64,000 bases of DNA from SAR202 cluster bacterium AC-647-N09_OGT_505m (lineage in GTDB: Bacteria; Chloroflexota; Dehalococcoidia; UBA2985): NCBI GenBank assembly GCA_009391225.1, contig VEXC01000003.1, positions 4,770 through 68,769 of the forward strand. The letters are read 5' to 3'. Below, one piece after another: positions 34,769-43,923 of this stretch. How positions within the stretch are numbered: the stretch's first letter is position 1; each line of letters opens with the position of its first letter. The translations under genes and the position numbers were made by a program. Under the pieces are notes generated by a model that was not told the origin of the DNA, did not search any database, and saw only the letters and a program-made list of their open reading frames with translations.

Positions 34769-35158
34769 ATGTATCCCCAGGACAGAAAATACTCCCGCGA
34801 CCACGAATGGGCGAAGAGTGAGGATGACGGCACGGCACTCTTGGGCATAACTTTCTATGCCCAAGAGCACCTGGGAGACATAGTGTTCTTGGAACTCCCC
34901 AAGGTAGGAGTAACTCTGAACCAAACGCAGAAGCTGGGGGAGGTTGAATCGGTGAAATCGGTATCGGACATCTTCTCTCCCATCTCAGGAGAAGTCCTAG
35001 CAGTGAACCAGATGGCAATTGACAGCCCAGAGTTGGTGAACGAAGACCCATACGGAATAGGCTGGCTAGTGCGAATAAAACCATCCCAACAGGCCGAACT
35101 AGATGCCCTCATGACGGCAGCTGACTACGAAATCTTCCTAGAAACCTTGGACGAGTAG
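34769..35158 (+). CDS. gcvH: Glycine cleavage H protein
   Basis: The 129-residue lipoyl carrier starts one base after the gcvT stop. The modified lysine is in GEVESVKSVSDIFSPISGEV (about residue 66). KYSRDHEWAKSEDDGTALLG opens the domain and ALLGITFYAQEHLGDIVFLELP is the conserved strand before it. It shuttles the aminomethyl intermediate between GcvP, GcvT and the L protein. Position between gcvT and gcvPA gives the usual operon order. No L protein is in the window; it is normally shared with other dehydrogenase complexes. Confidence 0.95.
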   Translation: MYPQDRKYSRDHEWAKSEDDGTALLGITFYAQEHLGDIVFLELPKVGVTLNQTQKLGEVESVKSVSDIFSPISGEVLAVNQMAIDSPELVNEDPYGIGWLVRIKPSQQAELDALMTAADYEIFLETLDE

Positions 35159-35161
35159 CCC

Positions 35162-36487
35162 ATGCAACAGGGCCAGCTTTCCTCGCCCTACGTTCCCAAC
35201 ACCGATGGCGACCGCCAAGCTATGCTACAGGCTATTGGCGTCGAGTCGGTAGAGGCGTTATTCACCGACATCCCAGAAGGCTATGGCCACCCGTCAGTTA
35301 ACCTTCCTTCTCCCCTCTCCGAGTTGGAACTGAGAAGAGAGCTTCAGGCCCTTTCGGACCTCAACTCGACTCCCGCAAGAGTGCCCTGTTTCCTGGGAGG
35401 TGGAGCGTATCATCACTTCATACCCGCAGTGGTGAATCACGTCATAAGTAGGGGTGAACTGGCTACCGCGTACACTCCATATCAGCCTGAGGTGAGCCAA
35501 GGTACGCTACAGGCCATATACGAGTTCCAGTCCTTGGTTGCCCAACTCATTGGGATGGAGGTGGCTAACGCGGGCATGTACGACGGTGCCACCGCCCTAG
35601 CAGAGGCGGCCCTTATGGCTTGCCGAATCACGGGCAAAGGACGCATTGCCGTCCTTGACACCGTGTCGCCTACCTATCTATCAGTGATGAGGACCTACAT
35701 TGAGCCTCAGGGCCTGGAGGTATCCTTGGTAAGCTCTGATGCCACGAGCTTGGGAGAGGGTACGGCATGCCTTGTGGTCCAGCATCCCAACTCTTATGGC
35801 TACTTGGAAGAGATGGCAGCACTCTCCAGGACAGCCCACGATGATGAAGCCCTGCTGGTGGTATCCACGGACACGGTGTTCCTCGGGATGTTTCGGCCTC
35901 CTGGAGACTATGGGACTGACATCGCCGTGGCTGAGGGGCAGCCTCTGGGCATCGCTATGAGCTATGGTGGCCCTTATGTGGGGCTCTTCACCTGCAAAAC
36001 AGAGTTCCTGAGACAGATGCCAGGCCGCATTGTGGGGAAGACTGTGGATGACAGGGGTAGGGATGGCTATGTTCTTACGTTGCAGACGCGGGAGCAGCAC
36101 ATCCGACGTGAGCGGGCTACCTCCAACATCTGTACCAGTGAAGCCCTGGTGGGCACTGCCATTGTGGCCTATCTGGCATGCATGGGAAAGGTGGGCTTAC
36201 GCCATATCGCTGAACTCACCTATCACAAGGCCCACTACGCCGCTTCCCTCATTAGTCGGATTCCCGGCTACTCCCTTCCTATTCAGGGCACCTTTTTCCA
36301 AGAGTTCGTTGTGGAATGCCCAATCACCCCAGGAGAAGTGAACCGACGCCTGTTTGAGGAGAGCATAATTGGTGGTCTGGACATCAGCGAACGGGTACCC
36401 AACGGGCTGCTTCTGTGCGTCTCCGAAATGAATACCCGTCATGAGATAGACAGACTAGCGTTAGCACTCGCGAAGATTGGTAGATGA
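35162..36487 (+). CDS. gcvPA: Glycine dehydrogenase subunit 1
   Basis: The 441-residue protein matches the N-terminal half of the P protein, as in split GcvPA/GcvPB systems: YVPNTDGDRQAMLQAIGV at the start, FLGGGAYHHFIPAVVNHVIS (about 78-97), TAYTPYQPEVSQGTLQAIYE (about 103-122), and MSYGGPYVGLFTCK (about 263-276). With subunit 2 it decarboxylates glycine using PLP held by subunit 2. It begins 3 bp after gcvH. The gap to gcvPB is 165 bp instead of the few bases seen elsewhere in the operon, because a palindromic element lies there. Confidence 0.95.
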   Translation: MQQGQLSSPYVPNTDGDRQAMLQAIGVESVEALFTDIPEGYGHPSVNLPSPLSELELRRELQALSDLNSTPARVPCFLGGGAYHHFIPAVVNHVISRGELATAYTPYQPEVSQGTLQAIYEFQSLVAQLIGMEVANAGMYDGATALAEAALMACRITGKGRIAVLDTVSPTYLSVMRTYIEPQGLEVSLVSSDATSLGEGTACLVVQHPNSYGYLEEMAALSRTAHDDEALLVVSTDTVFLGMFRPPGDYGTDIAVAEGQPLGIAMSYGGPYVGLFTCKTEFLRQMPGRIVGKTVDDRGRDGYVLTLQTREQHIRRERATSNICTSEALVGTAIVAYLACMGKVGLRHIAELTYHKAHYAASLISRIPGYSLPIQGTFFQEFVVECPITPGEVNRRLFEESIIGGLDISERVPNGLLLCVSEMNTRHEIDRLALALAKIGR

Positions 36488-36510
36488 ACTCGCTCATCCA
36501 GACCAGAGCA

Positions 36511-36598
36511 GAATGTCATGCTGAGCGAAGCGAAGCCTCCAAAGCATAAGAGAGTATGAGAAAACCGTCTTGGATTCTTGACTCCATTCAGCATTACA
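36511..36598. repeat. Palindromic MITE-like element inside the gcv operon
   Basis: The left end AATGTCATGCTGAGCGAAGC (36512-36531) and the right end, read inversely from 36598 (TGTAATGCTGAATGGAGTC), are imperfect inverted repeats of about 27 bp around a 30-bp centre. The left end belongs to the TGTCATnCTGAGCGAAGCGAAG type often seen between genes in many bacteria (from memory, not checked). Transcribed RNA would fold as one hairpin between gcvPA and gcvPB. Confidence 0.6.
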
Positions 36599-36652
36599 GA
36601 TGTATTGTTATCGCTTGCCATGAGTGTGGCTTCATTCGATGAGGGAAAGCCT

Positions 36653-38125
36653 ATGAATAACCTGGAGCGTGGACGCCGCCTTCTGATGGACCGAAGTGCA
36701 AAAGGTAGGGTGGGAACTTCCCTACCGCCCGTGGATGTCCCCCTACAGCCCCTTCCAGAGGAGACGCTACTGAGGGATGAGCTTGTCCTTCCAGAGGTAA
36801 GCGAGGGAGAAGTGGTGCGGTACTTCACTGGCTTGAGTCAATTGAACTTCTCCATTGACACCAATTTCTACCCTCTTGGAAGCTGTACCATGAAATACAA
36901 CCCCAAGATCAATGACGAGATGGCACAACTTCCGGGTTTCTCCCAGATTCACCCCTTACAGCCGGAGCAAACGGTCCAAGGAGCATTGAAGCTGGCTTTT
37001 CAGCTTCAAGGATTCCTATCCGAGATAGTGGGTATGGAGGCCACCAGCCTGGCAACCATGGCCGGCGCTCAAGGAGAGCTGGCTGGTATGCTAATGATTA
37101 GAGCCTACCACCTGTCACTGGGAGATGTGGGCCGCAAGACCGTCCTCGTACCCGATAGCGCACATGGCACCAATCCCGCCTCTGCGGCCATGTGCGGCTT
37201 CCAGGTCGCGAGCATACCCTCCGATTCTATGGGGAACATGGACCTGAGTGCTCTCAAAGAGGCGTGTAGCTCAGAGGTGGCTGGTCTTATGCTCACCCTT
37301 CCGAATACCCTTGGGCTCTTCGATACCAACATCCTGGAGATATGTCGCTCTGTGCATGAGGCAGGTGGTCTTGTGTACGGCGACGGAGCCAACATGAACG
37401 CCATGCTCTGTCAGACCAAACTGGGGGACCTAGGCTTCGACGTGCTGCACCTTAACCTCCATAAGACCTTCAGCACGCCCCACGGAGGCGGAGGCCCGGG
37501 TGCCGGTCCAGTGTGTGCCAACTCCCTTCTCGCCCCGTTCCTTCCATCTCCTGTGGTCATGAGCGAAGCTGATGGCCAGGACAAAGAAGTGTATCGCCTA
37601 GCTGAGCCGGAGAGCACCATCGGGAAGACTGCCGCCTTTCACGGCAACTTCGGAATGTTGGTGAGAGCCTATGCTTACATTCGTAGCCTGGGAGCAGAGG
37701 GGCTTCTGGAGATAAGCGAGAACGCCGTAATCAATGCCAACTACATCCTCAGCGCCCTAAAGCAAGATTACCACCTGCCCTACAATCGATCTTGCATGCA
37801 CGAGGTGGTTTTCTCCGCCAAGACACAGAAGGCCAATGGTGTAAGTGCTTTAGACGTCGCCAAACGTCTCATAGACCACGGCATCCATCCTCCCACCATG
37901 TACTTTCCACTCATAGTAGATGAGGCCTTGATGATTGAGCCCACGGAGACAGAGAGCAAGGAGACCCTGGACTACTTTATCCAGGTGATGAAAGACATTG
38001 CACGAGAGGCAAACGAGGACCCACAGGCGCTTAAGGGGGCCCCTCACTACACTCCAAACAGCCGCTTGGACGAGGCTAGGGCTGCCCGAAGGCCAGACCT
38101 TAGCTGGAAACCAGCGGAGGGCTAA
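36653..38125 (+). CDS. gcvPB: Glycine dehydrogenase subunit 2
   Basis: I start at the ATG at 36653 (490 residues), preceded by GAGGGAAAG; the frame is open from 36578 but that part overlaps the palindromic element. The PLP lysine is in HLNLHKTFSTPHGGGGPG (about residue 270). YPLGSCTMKYNPKINDE (about 73-89) and DSAHGTNPASAAMCGF (about 165-180) are conserved in the C-terminal half of P proteins. It forms the catalytic P complex with subunit 1. It ends the operon. The wider spacing and hairpin upstream may lower or tune its expression relative to gcvPA. Confidence 0.95.
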   Translation: MNNLERGRRLLMDRSAKGRVGTSLPPVDVPLQPLPEETLLRDELVLPEVSEGEVVRYFTGLSQLNFSIDTNFYPLGSCTMKYNPKINDEMAQLPGFSQIHPLQPEQTVQGALKLAFQLQGFLSEIVGMEATSLATMAGAQGELAGMLMIRAYHLSLGDVGRKTVLVPDSAHGTNPASAAMCGFQVASIPSDSMGNMDLSALKEACSSEVAGLMLTLPNTLGLFDTNILEICRSVHEAGGLVYGDGANMNAMLCQTKLGDLGFDVLHLNLHKTFSTPHGGGGPGAGPVCANSLLAPFLPSPVVMSEADGQDKEVYRLAEPESTIGKTAAFHGNFGMLVRAYAYIRSLGAEGLLEISENAVINANYILSALKQDYHLPYNRSCMHEVVFSAKTQKANGVSALDVAKRLIDHGIHPPTMYFPLIVDEALMIEPTETESKETLDYFIQVMKDIAREANEDPQALKGAPHYTPNSRLDEARAARRPDLSWKPAEG

Positions 38126-38203
38126 TACAGAGTCTTACACCTAGAACTTATACCCGACCCCTACGCCATCTCAATGTGCTCTGGCTCTCCCGGATAACAT
38201 GTC

Positions 38204-38319
38204 ACCTTATCCATCAGCAAGATATCACCCGGTGGCAATGCCAAAGCAATGATATAGAGTGTCCATAATATACTGGACGAGTACAACCATTTGACAACCC
38301 CCTGGGGCTATGCTAAATT
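38204..38319 (+). promoter_or_regulatory. Shared promoter element, otsA copy
   Basis: ATATCACCCGGTGGCAATGC (38222-38241) followed by -35 TTGACA (38291-38296), 17-bp spacer and -10 TAAATT (38314-38319). The first 43 bp match 29578-29620 at 37 of 43 positions and the next 50 bp at about 60 percent without a gap. The element is the main content of the 38126-38494 spacer; the -10 lies 175 bp before the otsA start, so there is a long leader or a further start. Confidence 0.65.
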
Positions 38320-38494
38320 GCAGCCGCAGTCTGCTACTACAGGAGGGGTGATCTGCCCACCCTGCAAAAATCATCTTCTTTCCCGATGCAATGGTCTACG
38401 CTGACTGTGTCAGTTGCTGTATGTTGGCTCATCAGAAGGGAGGGGTTGAGGTGGTAGAAGTGAGAATGGGAGACCGCCTCAGCTTTATAAAACT

Positions 38495-40051
38495 ATGAGA
38501 GTGGCCTCTACTGGAGAGAGGAAAAACGCCAGATTTGTAGAGCAGTGTGCCGACATGCTGAGGGATCGTAGGCTTATCCTGGTCAGCAATAGAGGGCCTG
38601 TGGAATATCACATTTCCACTGACGATAAACTCCAGGCTCGTCGCGGCAGTGGTGGTGTGGTCACCGCCCTTAGCACCCTGACCAACTACGTGGACTTCAC
38701 CTGGGTAGCGAGCGCAATGGGAGAGGGAGACCGCCGCGCTGCACAGCAAGCGGGAGGAGGAAGGATTAAGTCTCCGCTCTCTGGGCAAAGTCTCTATCTG
38801 AGATACGTGGTGACCCCACGACGAGTGTATCACAAGTTCTATAACATCTTCTGCAACCCTCTTCTGTGGTTCCTCCAACACTACATGTGGAGTTCACCAT
38901 ATACTCCCAACGTGGATGAATCCGTATACGATGCGTGGGAAACAGGGTACATCCCCGTCAACCGGTCCTTTGCGGAGGCAGTAGTGGAGGAGGCCAAGCA
39001 CAGCATGGCACCTCCCTACGTGATGATTCACGATTACCAACTCTACCTCACCCCCAGCATGGTACGCGAGGCGCTGCCCGAGGCGCTCATTCAGCATTTC
39101 CTCCACATTCCCTGGCCAGACCCCAGCTACTGGCAGATGCTCCCCGCTTTTATGCGGACTGCTATCTGCGAAAGCCTCTGCGCCAGTGACATCGTAGGGT
39201 TCCAGACATCACGGGACGTGCGCAGCTTCCTACAGAGTTGTGAGATGTTCCTGGATCAAGCCGAGGTTGACCACACCAACTGTACCATTAGCCTCAACGG
39301 CCGGCAGACGGCTGCCAGATGCTATCCCATCTCCATAGATGTAGAGGAGCTAAAGGGGATTGCCGACTCGCCCAGGGCCATGGAATATGAGCGGAAACTA
39401 AGGCCCCTTTTGGGAGAGAAGACTATCATAAGAGTAGACCGAGTGGAGCCCAGCAAGAACATTGTGAGGGGCTTCAGGTCTTATCGTCTCCTCCTAGAAC
39501 GCAACCAAGACCTTATAGGGAAAATCAAGTTTCTCGCATTTCTTGTCCCATCCCGGACCCATATACGACAGTATCAGAGATACCTTCAGGAAGTGGACGC
39601 CCTGGTGTCTGAGATAAACCAGACCTTTGGCACGAAGGATTGGCAGCCAATAACTGTATTCTACGAGAATAACTACACCCAGGCCATGGCTGCAATGAAA
39701 CTTTATGACGTTCTTCTAGTCAACTCCATCATTGATGGTATGAATCTAGTGGCCAAGGAGGGGCCAGTGGTGAACACCCGCGGGGGCATAGTAGTCCTCT
39801 CTGAGACTGCGGGAGCGTACGCCCAACTCCACGATGGCGTGCTGGCTGTGGCTCCTGCAGACGTGGAGGGCACTGCCCAAGCCTTGTACCAAGCCATAAC
39901 CGCCTCTGTAGAAGAGCGAGAAAAGCGCTCAAGCCTCCTCATCCGCAAAATAGAGGAAGAAGACGTAATAAACTGGATGGAATGTCAGATGGAGGACATG
40001 AAGGCCCTGGCCGAGCAGTCTACCTGGGAGCCGCGTGGCGTTATCAGATAG
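38495..40051 (+). CDS. otsA: Trehalose-6-phosphate synthase
   Basis: A GT20 glycosyltransferase of up to 518 residues making trehalose-6-phosphate from a nucleotide-glucose and glucose-6-phosphate. It has RRLILVSNRGPVEYHIS (about 25-41), RRGSGGVVTALSTL (about 50-63, glycine-rich donor loop), VMIHDYQLYLTPSMVREALP (about 175-194) and RVDRVEPSKNIVRGF (about 310-325, donor-binding Arg/Lys). The N-terminus is uncertain: ATG codons at 38495 and 38554 both fit. Its 3' end overlaps that of otsB by 8 bp on the opposite strand. Confidence 0.9.
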   Translation: MRVASTGERKNARFVEQCADMLRDRRLILVSNRGPVEYHISTDDKLQARRGSGGVVTALSTLTNYVDFTWVASAMGEGDRRAAQQAGGGRIKSPLSGQSLYLRYVVTPRRVYHKFYNIFCNPLLWFLQHYMWSSPYTPNVDESVYDAWETGYIPVNRSFAEAVVEEAKHSMAPPYVMIHDYQLYLTPSMVREALPEALIQHFLHIPWPDPSYWQMLPAFMRTAICESLCASDIVGFQTSRDVRSFLQSCEMFLDQAEVDHTNCTISLNGRQTAARCYPISIDVEELKGIADSPRAMEYERKLRPLLGEKTIIRVDRVEPSKNIVRGFRSYRLLLERNQDLIGKIKFLAFLVPSRTHIRQYQRYLQEVDALVSEINQTFGTKDWQPITVFYENNYTQAMAAMKLYDVLLVNSIIDGMNLVAKEGPVVNTRGGIVVLSETAGAYAQLHDGVLAVAPADVEGTAQALYQAITASVEEREKRSSLLIRKIEEEDVINWMECQMEDMKALAEQSTWEPRGVIR

Positions 40052-40871
40052 CTGTCGGCCCAGTATTTGGATACACCTCAGCAATCCACTGAAGTAGCTC
40101 CTCTACCTCAGGTACGCCACGCAGGAGAAGGTCCGCCTCCTGCTCTATGTCAGGTGGTGCGTTCTGCCCCAGGACTCCCAAAGCCAGCCCACGGAAACTA
40201 CCCTCACAGGAGAGGGCGTGTAGTGCTCTAAATGCGTCCACGTCGGTTACATCGTCTCCCAGGAATACCACGCCGTTAAGACCGTACTCTGTTACCAGAT
40301 GTCGCAATGAGGTCCCCTTATCCACTCCTACCGGAGGTCGTACTTCCACCACGAGCTTTCCCTCAGTCAGGAGCAGACCCTGAGCCTCTGGGATAGCACA
40401 GATTGTCCTGAGGATGGCCTCCCTGGCCCAAAAAGGCTCGCGACTGAGCCTGTAGTGAACACCGACGGATACCCCTTTCGCCTCTATTATTAGCTCTGGC
40501 AAATCCAAATCCTGGCGGAGTCTCTCCACAAGCCTTTGGATGACCGCTGGGTATCCATTGGCTTCCTCCCTAATCTCTAGGTCGCCGTCTCGCCACCTAT
40601 CCAGTCCATGATTGCCCACGTATACCACATTGTCTATCGCGAGCATCTCCCTGGCTTTGAGGGCGCTCCTCCCAGAGATGGTCGCCAGCACAGCAAGACT
40701 AGAGGCCAGGGTTGCAAGAGCACTGCGACACCGTGGCGAGACTTGGGCCTCATCTGGCGTGGGAGTGATTGGAGCAATCGTACCATCAATATCTGTAATC
40801 AGACCGACAGGGCGTAGCTCCAGTATCTCCTGGATCCGTGGAAGGTGGTGAAGGGCATATAGCTTACTGAT
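40044..40871 (-). CDS. otsB: Trehalose-6-phosphate phosphatase with unclear start
   Basis: This HAD-family phosphatase removes phosphate from the OtsA product. Standard start codons only give a 215-residue form beginning MLATISGR, but the catalytic motif I, LITDIDGTIAPITPT, lies upstream in the same open frame. KGVSVGVHYRL and FLGDDVTDVDAFRAL (motif IV) follow. The frame is open back to a TAA at about 40880 and holds no ATG, GTG or TTG before the motif. AAAGGAG stands 3 nt before an ATC codon at 40871, which I give as the start by position (275 residues, normal for OtsB). ATC would be a very rare start; a base error of ATG is as likely. Confidence 0.8.
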   Translation of the reverse strand: MSKLYALHHLPRIQEILELRPVGLITDIDGTIAPITPTPDEAQVSPRCRSALATLASSLAVLATISGRSALKAREMLAIDNVVYVGNHGLDRWRDGDLEIREEANGYPAVIQRLVERLRQDLDLPELIIEAKGVSVGVHYRLSREPFWAREAILRTICAIPEAQGLLLTEGKLVVEVRPPVGVDKGTSLRHLVTEYGLNGVVFLGDDVTDVDAFRALHALSCEGSFRGLALGVLGQNAPPDIEQEADLLLRGVPEVEELLQWIAEVYPNTGPTAI

Positions 40872-40906
40872 GGACTCCTTTTACCAGGCCATCTGTCTAT
40901 GGAGGA

Positions 40907-42331
40907 CTAGGTCCCTGCACTCGTGTAGCCGGCGCTAAGTGCACTAGCAGGAAGCTTGGGTCGCCGGGCGAAGAAGATGAACACCGTCCCTACCAACAGG
41001 GAGGCTATAAAGCTCATAAATGCTATGTGATAGCTGTCGGTGATGTCAAAGACCAGCCCAGCGTATATGGGCCCGACCAGTGTTGCCGGTATGAGGAAAA
41101 ACTGCATGAATCCCCTGATTGTGGCGTAGTTCTTCCTCCCAAAGTACTCTCCAACAATGGAGAAGGAGAGAGGAATAGCGCCCCCGTAGGCTATGCCGTA
41201 TATCACCACGAACACCCACACCATGGCCATCCCAGTGACACTGTCCAGGATAAAGATGCCCACCGCCTGCATGAGATAGGTGGCTATAAAAAGGTACCGC
41301 TTGTCGATGTAGTCCCCTAGCACGCCGAAGCCAAAACGCCCTATCATGCTGATGAAGACCATGCCTCCCAGAGCTGCACCGGCTTGGGTCAGCGGAATCC
41401 CAACGTCAGTGAGGTAGGCAACTTTGTGAACCACTATGGAGGTCATGCTGATGGACCTGGCGGCGAATCCCAGGATTAGCATCCAAAAGGCGACGGTGGC
41501 AAGGGTCTCCTTGACGGAGAAGTCGTAGTCGGCCCACGCCACATTCTCTGACCGGGGCTCCTTGCGCTTCGTTCCCTCGGCAGTGGCCACGGAACCCATC
41601 TCCGGGTCAAATGGCCTGGTGCCATCGGTGGAGACACTGTCCTCCACGGACTCTTCACCATCTGGGATATAACCATACTGCTCCGGTTTATGCCTGAGGA
41701 CCAGCGACAGGGGAATGACAATTAGGAATATACCCATCCCTGCCAGAAAGGCGGCGGGCCTCCAGCCGAAGCTATTCACAACCCAGGCCAAGCCGAACAC
41801 CGTCACGCCGCTGCCGCCCGCCCCCAGGGAATAGAGGGCGAAGGCCCGGGACCGCTTCTTTATGAACCAGGCGTTGATGGCGACCATGCTGCAGTGGCCG
41901 AACCCGGTGTTGTGGCCCACAGACATGACGACGGCGTACAGAAAGATAAAGACGACCAGAGCGCTGACATGGATAGGCCCAATCGAAATACTGGTGACCA
42001 TGCTCATCAGAAGGAGACCCACCGCGAAAAGCACCGCTCCGATGATGGCAAGCTTCCTGGGCCCAAACTTATCTATCAACCACCCGATAATCGGCCCTTC
42101 CAGGCCACCCTCCAGTCGTGCCAGCGAAATGACGGTGGCCCCCGTCGCCCGGGCCCATCCAAACTCCTCCAGCAGGGCCTTGTAAAAGATGGGAAAGCCA
42201 TAAAACCAGACCCCGGAGCCATAGACGTTCATGGCGGCTCCGGCGGCCACAATGTACCAGCCGTAGAAGATTCCGGGCTTTCGTCTCACCCTGATAGGGG
42301 CGCCTTCCTCTGCTCTTGCTATATCAGCCAT
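40907..42331 (-). CDS. MFS carrier, OFA-like (tandem copy 1)
   Basis: A 474-residue 12-helix carrier: RKPGIFYGWYIVAAGAAMNV at the start, ARLEGGLEGPIIGWLIDKFG (about 67-86), KPEQYGYIPDGEESVED before a long soluble loop (about 210-265), and GRFGFGVLGDYIDKRYLFI (about 345-362). It has the same length as the next gene, which it resembles throughout; the two arose by duplication. Substrate unknown, probably a small carboxylate. It lies 45 bp downstream of its twin on the same strand. Confidence 0.9.
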   Translation of the reverse strand: MADIARAEEGAPIRVRRKPGIFYGWYIVAAGAAMNVYGSGVWFYGFPIFYKALLEEFGWARATGATVISLARLEGGLEGPIIGWLIDKFGPRKLAIIGAVLFAVGLLLMSMVTSISIGPIHVSALVVFIFLYAVVMSVGHNTGFGHCSMVAINAWFIKKRSRAFALYSLGAGGSGVTVFGLAWVVNSFGWRPAAFLAGMGIFLIVIPLSLVLRHKPEQYGYIPDGEESVEDSVSTDGTRPFDPEMGSVATAEGTKRKEPRSENVAWADYDFSVKETLATVAFWMLILGFAARSISMTSIVVHKVAYLTDVGIPLTQAGAALGGMVFISMIGRFGFGVLGDYIDKRYLFIATYLMQAVGIFILDSVTGMAMVWVFVVIYGIAYGGAIPLSFSIVGEYFGRKNYATIRGFMQFFLIPATLVGPIYAGLVFDITDSYHIAFMSFIASLLVGTVFIFFARRPKLPASALSAGYTSAGT

Positions 42332-42376
42332 TTCTCAGTTGTTCTTCTAGCTTAGTTCAGGACACAGCAGACTAGG

Positions 42377-43801
42377 TCACATGGTTGAAGGAACCGCTAC
42401 TGTGCCCACGTCCACCGGGGGCCTAGGCCGATGCGCAAAGAAGAGAAAGGCAACACCCACCAGCATCGCCACGATGAAGCTGGAAAACGCTATCGTGTAG
42501 CTGCCAGTGGTGTCGTAAATCCATCCGGCGAAAATGGGCCCCGACACCGTTGTTGGAATATGAAAAAGCTGATTGAATCCACGAATTGTGGCGTAGTTCT
42601 TCCTTCCGAAGTACTCACCAACGATGGCCATGTATACTGGTATAGCGCCACCGTAAGAGATCCCGTAGACTACCACGAACAACCACACCTGAGCCATGCT
42701 GGTAGCAGTCATCAGGATATAGATGCCAACAGTTTGGAGCAGAATAGTGAATATCATGATAAGACGCTTATCAAGGAAGTCTCCCAGAATCCCAAAGCCC
42801 AAGCGCCCAACGAGACTGATGCTAACCATTCCCCCCAGGGCTGCACTGGCCTGGACCAGTGGGATATCCCGGACAGCGGTGAGATACACTATCTCGTGTA
42901 CAACGATGGAGGTCATAGCAAAAGACCTAGCACCGGTGCCCAGAATCAGCATCCAGAAAGAGAATGTGCTGAGTGCCTGCTTCACAGTGAAGTCGTACTC
43001 CGGCCACGTCACCTTCATCGAAAAGAGTCCCCGACGGCCAGTTGAAGCAGGAGATGTCTCCGCGCCAGCAGCGGCGGTATCCAAATCCACCTCTGGAACA
43101 GGAGGGCTTTTCGCATTGGGGTCTTCCCCATCTGGGAGATAGCCATACTGCTCTGGCTTATGTCTAAGCAGCAGAGAGAGAGGGATAATAATTACAAAGA
43201 TACCCACGCCGGCTAGAAAGGCAGATGCACGCCAGCCGAAGCTGTCCACCAGATAACCCAGGAAGAATACCGTAAAGCCGCTGCCACCAGCCCCCAGTGA
43301 GAAGACTGCGAAGGCCCTAGACCGTTTCTTGATAAACCAAGCGTTGACGGAAGCCATGCTGGCATGGCCAAAGCCGGTGTTGTACCCGATAGACATCCAC
43401 CCGGCATACAACAGAGCAAAGGCTACGAAGGCGCTGAGATGAATGAAGCCAATATTGAACGACGTGACCACGCTCATAGCAAGGAAGCCCAGCCCAGTTA
43501 TCACTGCGCCGAGGACGGCCATCAACCTGGGCCCAAACTTGTCCACTGCCCACCCGATAATCGGGCCTTCAATCCCTCCCTCCAGCCGGGAAAGGGATAT
43601 CACGGCGGCTCCCCCAGCGGCAGTCCAGCCGAAATCATCCAAGAGAGCCTTGTAGAATATTGGAAAACCGTAGAACCAGACGCCAGCACCATATACATTT
43701 ATGGCGGCGGCAGCAGCCACAACATACCACCCGTAGAATATCCTGGGCCTGCGCTTCAACCCAGCAACTATGCCTCCCTCGGCTCCCGCTATCTCAGCCA
43801 T
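42377..43801 (-). CDS. MFS carrier, OFA-like (tandem copy 2)
   Basis: 474 residues, with the same blocks as its neighbour: RRPRIFYGWYVVAAAAAINV, SRLEGGIEGPIIGWAVDKFG, KPEQYGYLPDGEDPNAK, and GRLGFGILGDFLDKRLIMI. The central loop (about 210-265) is the least conserved region. The genes probably form an operon, this one first. Retention of two close copies suggests either different substrates or a hetero-assembly; sequence alone cannot tell. Confidence 0.9.
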   Translation of the reverse strand: MAEIAGAEGGIVAGLKRRPRIFYGWYVVAAAAAINVYGAGVWFYGFPIFYKALLDDFGWTAAGGAAVISLSRLEGGIEGPIIGWAVDKFGPRLMAVLGAVITGLGFLAMSVVTSFNIGFIHLSAFVAFALLYAGWMSIGYNTGFGHASMASVNAWFIKKRSRAFAVFSLGAGGSGFTVFFLGYLVDSFGWRASAFLAGVGIFVIIIPLSLLLRHKPEQYGYLPDGEDPNAKSPPVPEVDLDTAAAGAETSPASTGRRGLFSMKVTWPEYDFTVKQALSTFSFWMLILGTGARSFAMTSIVVHEIVYLTAVRDIPLVQASAALGGMVSISLVGRLGFGILGDFLDKRLIMIFTILLQTVGIYILMTATSMAQVWLFVVVYGISYGGAIPVYMAIVGEYFGRKNYATIRGFNQLFHIPTTVSGPIFAGWIYDTTGSYTIAFSSFIVAMLVGVAFLFFAHRPRPPVDVGTVAVPSTM

Positions 43802-43923
43802 TTCCCGTCTCCTGTTTTAGCTAACCGAGGCCCCAATTGACGCGGCTTACCTGCTTACAGTTTCAGCCATGCACTTCACATCAATATTGGAGTAGTAACT
43901 GAACCTGGCATTAAGAGATATAG

